Source: an uncultured Clostridia bacterium
GTDB taxonomy: Bacteria > Bacillota > Clostridia > Oscillospirales > Ruminococcaceae
Length of the DNA: 9,331 bases
NCBI GenBank assembly: GCA_946056455.1
Contig: CAMGJS010000026.1
Coordinates: 1-9,331, forward strand
Reading direction: 5' to 3'
Numbering within the stretch: position 1 is the stretch's first letter; every line of letters begins with the position of its first letter. Both the position numbers and the translations under genes were made by a program. Under the pieces are notes generated by a model, which searched no databases, was not told the DNA's origin, and saw nothing but the letters and a program-made list of their open reading frames with translations. Below, in pieces: positions 1 to 8,365 of the stretch.

Positions 1-2437
1 TTGATGTCTTCCAGATAGGATATACTTCGATACCCTCGGTCGTTCCGCAGTCTTCCTCGTGAATGATGACTTCCTGCGAAACGTCGACAAGACGTCTTGT
101 AAGGTATCCTGAGTCGGCGGTACGGAGCGCGGTATCGGCAAGACCTTTACGCGCACCACGAGATGAGATGAAGTATTCAAGGATATTAAGACCTTCACGG
201 TAGTTAGCCTTGATAGGAAGTTCGATTGTCTTACCTGAAGTGTTGGCGATAAGTCCGCGCATTCCGGCAAGCTGTCTAATCTGTGCTTCAGAACCACGGG
301 CGCCCGAATCCGCCATCATAAAGATGGGATTGTATCTTCCGAGGTTTGCTTTAAGTGCGTCCTTGACATCGTCTGTCGCCTTGTTCCATATCTCAACGAC
401 TCTCTTTGATTTTTCTTCTTCGGAGATATAGCCTCGTCTGTATTTTGCGGTGATAATGTCAATCTGTTCGTCGGCTTTTGCTATAATTTCCTTCTTCTGA
501 GGAGGAATTGTAGCGTCGCATACGGCAACTGTTATAGCCGCCTTTGTCGAGTATTTGAAGCCTGTAGCCTTTATCTTGTCAAGAACTTCGGAGGTTGTTG
601 TTGTGCCGTGAATTCTGATACATCTTTCGATAATATCCGAAAGCTGTTTCTTTCCGACAAGGTGATTGATTTCAAGGTCGAACTGCTTGTTGGAGTCTGT
701 TCTGTCAACATATCCCAAATTCTGAGGAATGTTTTCGTTGAAGATAAGCTTTCCGACTGTGCAGTCAATAAGCTTTGAAACCTTCTTGCCGCCGATTTCC
801 TTAGAAATTCTTACCTTGATAGCGGCGTGGATTGAAACCTCGCCCTCCTGATAAGCCATCATAGCTTCGTCGGGGTCACGGAAGCACTTGCCCTCGCCCT
901 TTTCTCCCTCTTTCTGAAGAGTGAGGTAGTAGGAACCGAGCACCATATCCTGAGTAGGAACGGCAACGGGGCGTCCGTCAGAGGGTTTGAGAAGGTTGTT
1001 TGCCGCAAGCATAAGGAATCTTGCCTCTGCCTGAGCCTCAGCCGAAAGCGGAAGGTGAACAGCCATCTGGTCTCCGTCGAAGTCGGCGTTGAACGCGGTA
1101 CATACAAGGGGGTGAAGCTTTATTGCTCTGCCCTCGACAAGAACGGGTTCAAATGCCTGAATACCGAGACGGTGAAGAGTAGGCGCACGGTTGAGGAATA
1201 CAGGATGTCCCTGAATTACATCTTCGAGCGCTCCCCATACTTCGGGAGCTGTGGCTCTTTCTACCATCTTTCTTGCGCTCTTTATATTGTTGACCTTGTT
1301 TATGCCCAGGTCGACAAGTCTTTTCATAACAAAAGGCTTGAAAAGTTCAAGTGCCATTTCCTTGGGAAGTCCGCACTGATACATTTTAAGCTCGGGACCT
1401 ACAACGATAACCGAACGACCAGAGTAGTCAACACGCTTACCGAGAAGGTTCTGGCGGAAGCGTCCCTGCTTACCTTTAAGCATATCGGAAAGAGATTTGA
1501 ATGCGCGGTTGTTGGGACCTGTAACAGGTCTGCCGTGTCTGCCGTTGTCGATGAGTGCGTCAACGGCCTCCTGCAACATTCTCTTTTCGTTTCTGATGAT
1601 AATTTCGGGAGCTTCAAGTTCAAGCATCTTTTTAAGACGGTGGTTTCTGTTGATAACTCGTCTGTAAAGGTCGTTAAGGTCAGATGTTGCGTATCTTCCG
1701 CCGTCGAGCATGACCATAGGTCTGAGTTCGGGAGGAATAACGGGGATAACATCCATTACCATCCATTCAGGCTTGTTGCCTGACTGACGGAACGCCTCAA
1801 CTATTTCAAGACGCTTCAAAAGCTTTGTGCGCTTCTGGTCGGAGGGCATTGTTGCAAGCTCTTCTTTGAGTTCCTTTGAAAGAGCGTCAAGGTCTATTTC
1901 GCGAAGAAGCTTCTGGATAGCTTCTGCTCCCATTTCGGCAACAAATTCGTCCTCGTACTTTTCCTTGTAATCAAGATAATCTTTCTCGGAAATGACAGCC
2001 TTCTTGACAAGGTCTGTCTTTCCGGGGTCTATAACGATATATTTTGTGAAGTAAAGAACTTCTTCAAGGCGCTTCTGCGAAACTTCAAGTATCTGACCTA
2101 TTCTTGAAGGCGTTCCCTTGAAGTACCAGATATGAGATACGGGAGCGGCAAGCTCTATGTGTCCCATTCTTTCTCTTCTGACCTTTGTTCTTGTTACTTC
2201 AACTCCGCAACGGTCGCAGATTTTGCCCTTAAAGCGTATTTTCTTGTACTTTCCGCAGTGACATTCCCAGTCCTTTGACGGTCCGAAAATTCTTTCGCAG
2301 AAAAGTCCGTCACGCTCAGGCTTCTGTGTGCGGTAATTTATTGTTTCAGGTCTCTGAACAACGCCGTATGACCAGGCTCTTATCTGGTCGGGCGACGCAA
2401 GACCTATCTTAATGGATTCAAATGCATTAAATTCCAA
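1..2437 (-). CDS. rpoC: DNA-directed RNA polymerase subunit beta' (RpoC), N-terminal ~812 codons, cut by window edge
   Basis: RpoC is the largest RNA polymerase subunit. With RpoB it forms the active-site cleft and holds the catalytic magnesium. The visible part carries the N-terminal zinc-binding domain with Cys59, Cys61, Cys74 and Cys77 (CxC-x12-CxxC), the catalytic motif NADFDGDQM at about residues 450-458 (positions 1064-1090) with Asp452, Asp454 and Asp456, the MADSGARGS element (around 285-315), and the bridge-helix segment with [21 protein letters not shown] (positions ~75-150). The first cysteine of the second zinc site is Cys797 (positions 47-49); its three partners lie outside the window. 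The reading frame is open to the left edge, and the family is about 1,200 residues, so roughly one third is missing. The start is TTG at 2435-2437: the protein begins [12 protein letters not shown], an in-frame TGA lies two codons upstream, and a good ribosome binding site precedes it. It lies 43 bp downstream of rpoB and is surely in the same operon. Confidence 0.99.
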   Translation of the reverse strand, partial: MEFNAFESIKIGLASPDQIRAWSYGVVQRPETINYRTQKPERDGLFCERIFGPSKDWECHCGKYKKIRFKGKICDRCGVEVTRTKVRRERMGHIELAAPVSHIWYFKGTPSRIGQILEVSQKRLEEVLYFTKYIVIDPGKTDLVKKAVISEKDYLDYKEKYEDEFVAEMGAEAIQKLLREIDLDALSKELKEELATMPSDQKRTKLLKRLEIVEAFRQSGNKPEWMVMDVIPVIPPELRPMVMLDGGRYATSDLNDLYRRVINRNHRLKKMLELEAPEIIIRNEKRMLQEAVDALIDNGRHGRPVTGPNNRAFKSLSDMLKGKQGRFRQNLLGKRVDYSGRSVIVVGPELKMYQCGLPKEMALELFKPFVMKRLVDLGINKVNNIKSARKMVERATAPEVWGALEDVIQGHPVFLNRAPTLHRLGIQAFEPVLVEGRAIKLHPLVCTAFNADFDGDQMAVHLPLSAEAQAEARFLMLAANNLLKPSDGRPVAVPTQDMVLGSYYLTLQKEGEKGEGKCFRDPDEAMMAYQEGEVSIHAAIKVRISKEIGGKKVSKLIDCTVGKLIFNENIPQNLGYVDRTDSNKQFDLEINHLVGKKQLSDIIERCIRIHGTTTTSEVLDKIKATGFKYSTKAAITVAVCDATIPPQKKEIIAKADEQIDIITAKYRRGYISEEEKSKRVVEIWNKATDDVKDALKANLGRYNPIFMMADSGARGSEAQIRQLAGMRGLIANTSGKTIELPIKANYREGLNILEYFISSRGARKGLADTALRTADSGYLTRRLVDVSQEVIIHEEDCGTTEGIEVYPIWKTS

Positions 2438-2452
2438 GGTTCAACCACTCCT
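2435..2452 (-). promoter_or_regulatory. rpoC ribosome binding site and TTG start codon
   Basis: On the minus strand AGGAG (positions 2448-2452) is followed after 10 nt by TTG (2435-2437). The in-frame codons just before it are TGA ACC, so the protein cannot extend further upstream. The next in-frame ATG is far inside the conserved zinc-binding region, near residue 92. An ATG a few bases downstream of the TTG is out of frame. TTG is therefore the start that fits both the family N-terminus and the ribosome binding site. Confidence 0.85.
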
Positions 2453-2480
2453 ATTAAAGATTTAAGTGTGACAGAATTTC

Positions 2481-5400
2481 TTATTCGTCCGCGTCAAAGT
2501 CAAATGCTTCGTCAGGCTCTGCAAAGTCGTCGTCGCCGTCATCAAGCATATATCCGTCGTCAAGGTCGCCCTCTCCGACAGTTTCGCTCATTATATCGTC
2601 GTCATCGGGCGATGAAACGGGCTGAGGAATAAGGTCCTCATCATCGTCAAAGGTCTGTTTGAGGTCTATCTCTTCATCGTTTGCGTCAAGAACCTTGACA
2701 TCAAGACAAAGCGACTGCAATTCCTTGATAAGAACCTTGAACGATTCGGGAATACCGGGCTTGGGAACATTCTGTCCCTTGACGATAGCTTCGTATGTCT
2801 TAACTCTTCCGACGGTATCGTCAGACTTAACCGTAAGGATTTCCTGAAGAGTATAAGCCGCGCCGTATGCTTCGAGCGCCCAAACTTCCATCTCTCCGAA
2901 TCTCTGTCCGCCGAACTGAGCTTTACCGCCCAACGGCTGCTGAGTAACGAGAGAATAAGGACCAACTGAACGCGCGTGAATCTTATCGTCAACGAGGTGG
3001 TGAAGCTTGAGGTAGTACATATATCCGACAGTAACCTTATTGTCGAACATTTCTCCCGTTCTTCCGTCATAGAGGGTGAACTTTCCGTCCTCGGACATAT
3101 GAAGAGCCTTGGGATTTATCGTTCCGTCAAAAGGATTGATAAGGAAATCTTCGTTGGGGTCTTCTGTATTTTCGGATATTTCGTTTGCCATTCTGAATGC
3201 CTCGCGGATATCGTCCTCGTGCGCGCCGTCAAATACGGGAGTCATAATCTTCCAGCCGAGAGCCTTTGAAGCCATACCGAGATGAACTTCAAGAACCTGG
3301 CCGATATTCATACGCGAAGGAACGCCGAGAGGGTTAAGAACGATGTCGAGAGGAGTACCGTCTTCGAGGAAGGGCATATCTTCGGGAGGAAGAATTCTTG
3401 AAACGACACCCTTGTTTCCGTGACGGCCTGCCATCTTATCGCCGACGGAGATTTTTCTCTTCTGTGCGATATAGCAACGGACAAGCATATTTACTCCCGG
3501 TGAAAGTTCGTCGCAGTTTTCTCTTGTGAATACCTTGACATCAACAACAACGCCTGCCTCGCCGTGAGGAACACGGAGAGAATTGTCGCGGACTTCTCTT
3601 GCCTTTTCGCCGAAGATAGCGCGGAGAAGTCTTTCTTCTGCGGTAAGCTCTGTTTCTCCCTTGGGAGTAACCTTTCCGACAAGAATATCGCCCGAGCGGA
3701 CCTCTGCGCCTATGCGGATAATACCGTTTTCGTCAAGGTCCTTCAAAGCGTCGTCGCCGACATTTGTGATGTCTCTTGTGATTTCTTCATCGCCGAGCTT
3801 TGTGTGTCTTGCTTCGATTTCATATTCTTCGATATGAATGGAAGTGAACTTATCGTATCTTACAAGGTTTTCGTTCAGAAGAACGGCGTCCTCGTAGTTG
3901 TAACCTTCCCAGGTCATAAATCCGATAAGAGCGTTCTTTCCGAGTGAGATTTCGCCGTCCTTTGTTGCGGGACCGTCGGCAAGAACCTGTCCCTTCTTGA
4001 CCTTTTCGCCTCTGTCAACGATAGGTCTCTGATTTATGCAGGTTGACTGGTTTGAACGCTTGAACTTGATGAGCTTGTATTCGTGGAGCTGACCTGTGCC
4101 GTCCTTGATAACGATTTCGTCGCCCGAAACTCTTTCGACAACGCCGTCTTCCTTGGCAACAACGCAAACTCCCGAGTCAACGCCTGCCTTGTATTCCATA
4201 CCTGTTCCGACGATGGGACTTTCTGTTTTGAGAAGAGGCACTGCCTGTCTCTGCATGTTAGAGCCCATGAGCGCACGGTTTGCGTCGTCGTTTTCAAGGA
4301 AAGGAATCATAGCGGTAGCTATTGAAACAACCATCTTAGGAGAAACGTCCATATAGTCGATATTGTCGCGGCTTGTTACAAGAATCTGGTCTCTGAAACG
4401 AGCGGCAACATTCTTGTTTGCAAACTTGTTGTCCTCTGTGAGAGGTTCGTTTGCCTGAGCAACAACATAGTTATCCTCGACATCGGCTGTCATATAAACG
4501 ACCTCGTCAAGAACTACGCCTGTTTTCTTGTCAACCTTTCTGTAAGGAGCTTCGATAAAGCCGTATTCATTTATTCTTGCAAAAGACGCAAGGTATGAGA
4601 TAAGTCCGATGTTAGGACCTTCAGGAGTCTCGATAGGACACATTCTTCCGTAGTGGGTGTAGTGAACATCTCGAACCTCGAAGCTTGCGCGGTCTCTTGA
4701 AAGTCCTCCGGGACCTAAAGCTGAAAGTCTTCTCTTATGAGTAAGCTCTGCCAAGGGGTTTGTCTGGTCCATGAACTGTGAAAGGGGCGATGAACCGAAA
4801 AATTCCTTGATAGCCGCGGATATAGGTCTTATATTGATAAGCTGTGCAGGTGTGAGCGATTCTGTTTCCTGTGAACGGATATTCATTCTTTCGTGAATGA
4901 CTCTTTCCATTCTTGTAAAGCCTATTCTGAATTGATTCTGCAAAAGTTCGCCGACAGAACGGATTCTTCTGTTGCCGAGATGGTCGATATCGTCCGTTGT
5001 GCCTACTCCGTTGCAGAGGTTGAGGAAGTAGCTTACCGACGCATAGATATCGTCGATAATAATGTGCTTGGGAACAAGCTCGTCTGCTCTTCTTACGATT
5101 TCCGCGCTGAGAGCGTCGGTATCCTCTGTGCCGTATTCGTCAAGTATCTCTTTGAGTACCTTGAAGGATACCTTTTCGTTTATGCCGAGTTCTGCGGCAT
5201 TGAGCTTTTCAGGGAGATAAGGCGCAATATCAACCATTCCGTTGCCTATTACCTTTATTTCCTTGCTCTCTACCTTTGTGAGCGACTCGCCGTTGGGGCC
5301 TGTGTAATTTTCCTTGATTTCAACTGTGATGAAAGCCTCCATCACGCCTGCCTGCTCTATTTCAAGAGCCTTTTCATAGCTGAGCTTTTCGCCCTCGTCA

Positions 5401-6317
5401 GCCATAATCTCGCCCGTAGCTTCATTGATAACGGGGCGCGAAAGGATATGGTCGCGGAGTCTTGAAGCGATGCCGAGCTTCTTGTTGTATTTGTATCTGC
5501 CGAAGCGTGAAAGGTCGTATCTTCTTGCGTCAAAGAAAAGGTTGTTGAGGTGTGTAACGGCGCTTTCAACCGTGGGAGGTTCGCCGGGACGAAGTCTCTT
5601 GTAAACCTCTAAAAGAGCCTCTTCTCTGTTCTTTGTAGCGTCCTTCTGAAGAATAGTCTGATTAAGTCTTTCATCAGAGCCGAACTGTTCTTCTATTTCT
5701 GCGTCGGTACCGCATCCGATTGCACGGATGAAGGTGGTGAGGGGTATTTTTCTGTTCTTGTCGATTCTTACATAAACGACATCGTTTGAATCCATTTCAT
5801 ATTCGAGCCATGCGCCTCTGTTGGGGTTGATGGTCGAGCTGAAAAGGTTCTTACCTGTCTTGTCCTTTTCAACATTGAAGAAAACTCCGGGCGAACGGAC
5901 AAGCTGGGATACTATTACTCGTTCCGCGCCGTTTATGACGAAAGTTCCGCTTTCTGTCATAAGGGGGAATTCTCCCATATAAACTTCGTTCTCAATAACA
6001 GAGCCTGTCTCTTTGTTGAGAAGCGTTGCTCTCACTCTCAGCGGAGCGGAATAGGTGACATCCCTTTCCTTACATTCGGCAACAGTGTACTTGGGGGTAT
6101 CGTCGATACGGTAATCGATGAATTTGAGTTCAAGGTTTCCGTTGTAGTCCGTGATAGCGTCGGTATCGCGGAAAACCTCTCTCAGTCCCTCGTCAAGAAA
6201 CCACTGATACGAGTTTTTCTGAATCTCGATAAGATTTGGCATATCGAGCACTTCGGTGATTTTGCCGAAGCTCATGCGCTCATTTTTGCCGAGCTTAACC
6301 TTTTTGACATTCACCAT
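2481..6317 (-). CDS. rpoB: DNA-directed RNA polymerase subunit beta (RpoB), complete, 1278 aa
   Basis: RpoB is the second-largest RNA polymerase subunit. It forms one side of the DNA cleft and contains the rifampicin pocket. In order one sees the N-terminal protrusion and lobe ([33 protein letters not shown] split around residues 115-145), the fork/rifampicin region near residues 507-535 ([19 protein letters not shown], then [19 protein letters not shown]), the active-site segment GYNYEDA with Glu809-Asp810, the [12 protein letters not shown] motif with Lys961 and Lys969, and the C-terminal clamp segment [20 protein letters not shown]. The residues matching E. coli Gln513, Asp516, His526 and Ser531 are all present, as in rifampicin-sensitive enzymes. 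The residue matching Gln510 is proline (Pro511). The last 56 residues form an acidic tail with 26 Asp/Glu and no Lys/Arg. The length is a little above the roughly 1,190-1,250 usual in Firmicutes, and the tail explains this. The ATG start is bounded by an in-frame TAA three codons upstream. The gene has its own promoter and is followed by rpoC. Confidence 0.99.
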   Translation of the reverse strand: MVNVKKVKLGKNERMSFGKITEVLDMPNLIEIQKNSYQWFLDEGLREVFRDTDAITDYNGNLELKFIDYRIDDTPKYTVAECKERDVTYSAPLRVRATLLNKETGSVIENEVYMGEFPLMTESGTFVINGAERVIVSQLVRSPGVFFNVEKDKTGKNLFSSTINPNRGAWLEYEMDSNDVVYVRIDKNRKIPLTTFIRAIGCGTDAEIEEQFGSDERLNQTILQKDATKNREEALLEVYKRLRPGEPPTVESAVTHLNNLFFDARRYDLSRFGRYKYNKKLGIASRLRDHILSRPVINEATGEIMADEGEKLSYEKALEIEQAGVMEAFITVEIKENYTGPNGESLTKVESKEIKVIGNGMVDIAPYLPEKLNAAELGINEKVSFKVLKEILDEYGTEDTDALSAEIVRRADELVPKHIIIDDIYASVSYFLNLCNGVGTTDDIDHLGNRRIRSVGELLQNQFRIGFTRMERVIHERMNIRSQETESLTPAQLINIRPISAAIKEFFGSSPLSQFMDQTNPLAELTHKRRLSALGPGGLSRDRASFEVRDVHYTHYGRMCPIETPEGPNIGLISYLASFARINEYGFIEAPYRKVDKKTGVVLDEVVYMTADVEDNYVVAQANEPLTEDNKFANKNVAARFRDQILVTSRDNIDYMDVSPKMVVSIATAMIPFLENDDANRALMGSNMQRQAVPLLKTESPIVGTGMEYKAGVDSGVCVVAKEDGVVERVSGDEIVIKDGTGQLHEYKLIKFKRSNQSTCINQRPIVDRGEKVKKGQVLADGPATKDGEISLGKNALIGFMTWEGYNYEDAVLLNENLVRYDKFTSIHIEEYEIEARHTKLGDEEITRDITNVGDDALKDLDENGIIRIGAEVRSGDILVGKVTPKGETELTAEERLLRAIFGEKAREVRDNSLRVPHGEAGVVVDVKVFTRENCDELSPGVNMLVRCYIAQKRKISVGDKMAGRHGNKGVVSRILPPEDMPFLEDGTPLDIVLNPLGVPSRMNIGQVLEVHLGMASKALGWKIMTPVFDGAHEDDIREAFRMANEISENTEDPNEDFLINPFDGTINPKALHMSEDGKFTLYDGRTGEMFDNKVTVGYMYYLKLHHLVDDKIHARSVGPYSLVTQQPLGGKAQFGGQRFGEMEVWALEAYGAAYTLQEILTVKSDDTVGRVKTYEAIVKGQNVPKPGIPESFKVLIKELQSLCLDVKVLDANDEEIDLKQTFDDDEDLIPQPVSSPDDDDIMSETVGEGDLDDGYMLDDGDDDFAEPDEAFDFDADE

Positions 6318-6330
6318 AGGTCTTTAAATC

Positions 6331-6337
6331 TCTCCTT
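6331..6337 (-). promoter_or_regulatory. rpoB ribosome binding site with long spacing
   Basis: The minus strand reads AAGGAGA, but 14 nt separate the AGGAG core from the ATG at 6315-6317, more than the usual 5-10. No better start exists. An in-frame TAA sits three codons upstream of the ATG, and codon 2 (GTG) would make the gap longer still. The family N-terminus ([13 protein letters not shown]) follows directly. Confidence 0.65.
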
Positions 6338-6375
6338 GAAAAAATTTGCGGGAATATCAACGCTCCCCGTTCTTC
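6338..6375 (-). promoter_or_regulatory. Possible attenuator-like hairpin just before the rpoB ribosome binding site
   Basis: On the minus strand CGGGGA (6364-6369) can pair with TTCCCG (6349-6354) across a 9-nt loop, with one G-U pair. Four unpaired bases then precede a run of six T and one C (6338-6344), which can itself pair with the GAAGAA at 6370-6375. The T run abuts the AAGGAG motif. The fold could act as a weak terminator or could influence access to the ribosome binding site. The stem is short and the T run is offset by four bases, so this is only a candidate read by eye. Confidence 0.25.
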
Positions 6376-6538
6376 TTCACGGATTTTCCTCTTCCGCAAC
6401 CGCATTTGCGGACGGTTTAAACCCGAGCCCCTCGAACCGACGGGAGATTTTGCCTGTGATGTATCGAAAAATATCGTCTTTTGCCGAAAACAAGGACTTT
6501 ATGCGACAATACTTTTTTACATACCGATACAGTATAAT

Positions 6539-6567
6539 ATTTTACTACTATTTATAAGGCAAGTCAA
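6539..6567 (-). promoter_or_regulatory. Predicted sigma-A promoter of rpoBC
   Basis: The minus strand has TTGACT (-35, positions 6562-6567), a 17-nt spacer and TAAAAT (-10, positions 6539-6544). Each box matches the consensus at five of six bases and the spacing is ideal. A/T tracts upstream of the -35 box resemble an UP element, as expected for a strongly transcribed housekeeping operon. The transcription start is expected near 6532. TATACT at 6531-6536 also resembles a -10 box, but it sits too far from this -35 (25 nt). Confidence 0.75.
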
Positions 6568-6576
6568 CAAAATTTC

Positions 6577-6626
6577 AAAAAATCGGAAAAATAACCATAT
6601 CCCGATAATTCGGAATATGGTTATTT
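6577..6626 (-). terminator. Intrinsic terminator of comM
   Basis: An inverted repeat pairs ATAACCATAT (6591-6600) with ATATGGTTAT (6615-6624). After one mismatch, CCGA (6602-6605) pairs with TCGG (6610-6613) around a TAAT loop. Two further A-T pairs can extend the base. Read on the minus strand the stem is followed by a T run (6587-6591) and, after CCGA, by six more T (6577-6582). The stem begins about 18 bp after the comM stop codon. The stem is AT-rich except at its tip, so efficiency may be moderate, but the position and orientation fit a comM terminator well. Confidence 0.75.
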
Positions 6627-6643
6627 ATTGAAAATGATAATTG

Positions 6644-8164
6644 TTACTTCCAGTATTTCCTGTCAAGACTGCGGTATTGAACAGCCTGGGCAATATCCGT
6701 CTTTGAAATAAGCTCTCTGCCCTCCATATCGGCAATAGTACGCGAAACTTTGAGTATTCTGTCATACGCTCTTGCGGAAAGTCCAAGTCTGTCAAAAACA
6801 TTTTTGAGCATTTCCCTTGCCGAGTCGTCCATCGGGCAGACCTCGTGTATAATATCGGGAGTTATGCCTGCGTTACAGGTTATTCCCGTACCCTTAAAGC
6901 GCTTATGCTGTATCTCTCTTACACGCTGAACGCGCTCTCTTATCACCGCGGAGCTTTCCTCCTTAGCTGTTGACGAAATGCTCTCAAATTCAACGGGAGC
7001 TACTTCAATATGCAAATCAAATCGGTCAAGCATAGGTCCGCTTACTCTTGAAAGATAGTTTGAAACCTGCTTGTGCGAGCAGATACACGGCTTTGAGGGG
7101 TGCCCGTAATAACCGCAGGGGCAAGGGTTCATCGCCGCAACAAGCATAAACGAGCAGGGGTAGCTCACCGTTCCCGACGCTCTCGATATTGTGACCTTTT
7201 TATCTTCAAGGGGTTGACGAAGGATTTCAAGCGTCTGCCTTGAAAATTCGGCAAATTCGTCAAGGAACAAAAGTCCGTTGTGGGCAAGGGATATTTCCCC
7301 GGGCTTCGGTATTCCTCCTCCGCCCGCAAGGCCTGCCGCCGAAATTGTGTGGTGAGGTGAACGGAAAGGTCTTATCGTCACAAGCGGAGTATCCTTATCT
7401 AACATACCCGAAATGGAATGGATATTCGTTGTTTCAATCGACTCTTCAAAGGTCATTGAGGGAAGTATAGTCGGAAGTCTTTTTGCAAGCATACTCTTTC
7501 CCGACCCCGGCGAGCCGATAAGAAGTGCGTTGTGTCCTCCGCAGGCGGCTATTTCAAGCGCTTTTTTCGCGTATGACTGCCCCCTTACATCTGCAAAGTC
7601 AAGAGTATCGAACCTTTCGCTTTCTTTTACCTCATAGGGCGGACAAGGAGCAATTCTGTCGCCGTCAAAGTGGTCTATCACCTGCTGTAAGGATTTCACT
7701 CCGAAAACCTCGATACCGTCGCATACGGAAGCTTCAAAAGCGTTGTCATAAGGGACAAACACGGATTTTATCCCCGATTTTTTTGCTGTCAGGACCATAG
7801 GAAGAACTCCGTTGACGCCCCTTATGTCGCCGTTTAACGAGACTTCTCCGATAAAAGCGCAACCGTCAGTATCGGCGGTTATATTTCCGTTTATGGAAAG
7901 AAGTGCAACGGATATTGCAAGGTCTGTTACAGAGCCTGTCTTTTTTGTGTCGGCAGGGGCTAAATTCACAACGATTTTAGCGGTGGGAAGGTTTACTCCG
8001 CAGGAACGCAGAGCCGCCCTTATTCTGTCACGGCTTTCTCTTACTACAACATCGCCGAGACCGACAATATCAAAGGACGGCAGACCTTTGCTTATCTCTA
8101 TTTCAACATCGACGGGAAAGGCGTTAAGCCCGAAAAGTCCCATACTTTTAACTCTTGAATACAT
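6644..8164 (-). CDS. comM: ComM/YifB-family AAA+ ATPase (Mg-chelatase-like), complete, 506 aa
   Basis: This family of cytoplasmic ring-forming ATPases is widespread in bacteria. In Vibrio cholerae ComM is a branch-migration helicase that helps integrate single-stranded DNA during natural transformation; the role here is inferred by homology. The N-terminal ~165 residues form the Lon-protease-like domain typical of the family (SFDIVGLGDVVVRESRDRIRAA split near 30-52, then KTGSVTDLAI). The AAA+ core has Walker A GSPGSGKS at 217-224, Walker B LLFLDE at 298-303, a sensor-1 Asn in MNPCPCG near 346, and LDRFD with a likely Arg finger at 381. Four cysteines (348, 350, 360, 362) form a CxC-x9-CxC cluster usual in the family. 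The C-terminal Mg-chelatase helical domain includes LSARAYDRILKVSRTIAD. Length is normal. AAGGAAG (8172-8178) lies 7 nt before the ATG. The gene ends about 327 bp before rpoB and has its own terminator, so it is probably monocistronic. Confidence 0.96.
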   Translation of the reverse strand: MYSRVKSMGLFGLNAFPVDVEIEISKGLPSFDIVGLGDVVVRESRDRIRAALRSCGVNLPTAKIVVNLAPADTKKTGSVTDLAISVALLSINGNITADTDGCAFIGEVSLNGDIRGVNGVLPMVLTAKKSGIKSVFVPYDNAFEASVCDGIEVFGVKSLQQVIDHFDGDRIAPCPPYEVKESERFDTLDFADVRGQSYAKKALEIAACGGHNALLIGSPGSGKSMLAKRLPTILPSMTFEESIETTNIHSISGMLDKDTPLVTIRPFRSPHHTISAAGLAGGGGIPKPGEISLAHNGLLFLDEFAEFSRQTLEILRQPLEDKKVTISRASGTVSYPCSFMLVAAMNPCPCGYYGHPSKPCICSHKQVSNYLSRVSGPMLDRFDLHIEVAPVEFESISSTAKEESSAVIRERVQRVREIQHKRFKGTGITCNAGITPDIIHEVCPMDDSAREMLKNVFDRLGLSARAYDRILKVSRTIADMEGRELISKTDIAQAVQYRSLDRKYWK

Positions 8165-8186
8165 TCTGTCACTTCCTTGATGTGAA

Positions 8187-8208
8187 AACCGCGCGGAATA
8201 AAGCGGTT
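8187..8208 (-). repeat. Small inverted repeat in the comM leader
   Basis: AACCGC (8187-8192) pairs with GCGGTT (8203-8208) across a 10-nt loop. Read on the minus strand the stem is followed by TTTTC and then, after a few bases, by the comM ribosome binding site (8172-8178). It could be a weak leader hairpin affecting comM expression or just a chance repeat. The internal CCGCGCGG allows alternative pairings. Confidence 0.3.
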
Positions 8209-8238
8209 ATGTTCTTATTGACCAAGTTTACCTCAATA

Positions 8239-8267
8239 ATCTTATCATATTTTGCAAAGAATTACAA
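8239..8267 (-). promoter_or_regulatory. Possible comM promoter (weak match)
   Basis: The minus strand has TTGTAA (8262-8267), a 17-nt spacer and TAAGAT (8239-8244), each matching four of six consensus bases. An overlapping TATGAT (8244-8249) is a better -10 box but has no well-spaced -35 partner. comM must start in this interval because the divergent gene begins at 8366, so a promoter nearby is likely. Which hexamers are used is uncertain. Confidence 0.35.
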
Positions 8268-8288
8268 CAAAATATTTTCAAAAAGTCT

Positions 8289-8317
8289 TTGCATTTCAAC
8301 TCAATTTGTGGTACAAT
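8289..8317 (+). promoter_or_regulatory. Predicted sigma-A promoter of the phospho-sugar mutase gene
   Basis: TTGCAT (-35, 8289-8294) and TACAAT (-10, 8312-8317) are separated by 17 nt. The bases before the -10 box read TGG, giving an extended -10 element. A-rich tracts upstream could act as an UP element. The transcription start is expected near 8324, leaving a leader of about 40 nt. Confidence 0.75.
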
Positions 8318-8351
8318 TATTTCAAATCGAAAATACCAAATCATTTTTTTG

Positions 8352-8358
8352 AAGGAGG
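8352..8358 (+). promoter_or_regulatory. Strong ribosome binding site of the mutase gene
   Basis: AAGGAGG, a full match to the Firmicutes Shine-Dalgarno consensus, ends 7 nt before the ATG at 8366-8368. It fixes the start of the mutase and, with the extended -10 promoter, suggests good expression. Confidence 0.9.
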
Positions 8359-8365
8359 TTTTTTT

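Larger units (their letters stand above)
6318..6532 (-). other. Long 5' leader of the rpoBC operon (about 215 nt, non-coding)
   Basis: This stretch lies between the predicted transcription start (about 6532) and the rpoB ATG. I see no credible gene in it. It is clearly richer in G+C than the promoter region just upstream and contains several small inverted repeats: CGAG-GGG-CTCG, a CCGC-AAAT-GCGG hairpin, the palindrome GGTTTAAACC at 6414-6423, and the larger hairpin next to the ribosome binding site. None matches an RNA family I can name. A short open frame on the opposite strand has no supporting features. The length rests on the promoter assignment. Confidence 0.45.

Noticed and set aside
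1055..1783. A 242-codon open frame on the plus strand, antisense to rpoC
   Set aside because: It lies wholly inside conserved rpoC sequence, begins with GTG without a convincing ribosome binding site, and its translation has no recognisable domain. It is a by-product of rpoC codon use.
4700..4790. Possible rifampicin resistance from RpoB changes
   Set aside because: All major resistance positions carry the sensitive residue. Only the peripheral Gln510-equivalent differs, which is not enough to claim resistance.
4893..5465. A 190-codon open frame on the plus strand, antisense to rpoB
   Set aside because: It is fully contained in conserved rpoB codons, with no promoter or ribosome binding site of its own and no family resemblance.
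6414..6423. Perfect palindrome GGTTTAAACC in the rpoB leader as a possible operator
   Set aside because: Several 10-base palindromes are expected by chance in a window of this size, and it matches no operator I know.
6425..6450. A GGTTCGA motif on the minus strand, as in the T loop of tRNA
   Set aside because: The flanking bases do not form the five-pair T stem, and no acceptor, D or anticodon arm could be found nearby.
6336..6557. A 73-codon open frame on the plus strand in the rpoB leader and promoter
   Set aside because: It overlaps the rpoB ribosome binding site and promoter in antisense, lacks a ribosome binding site, and its product looks like a random translation.
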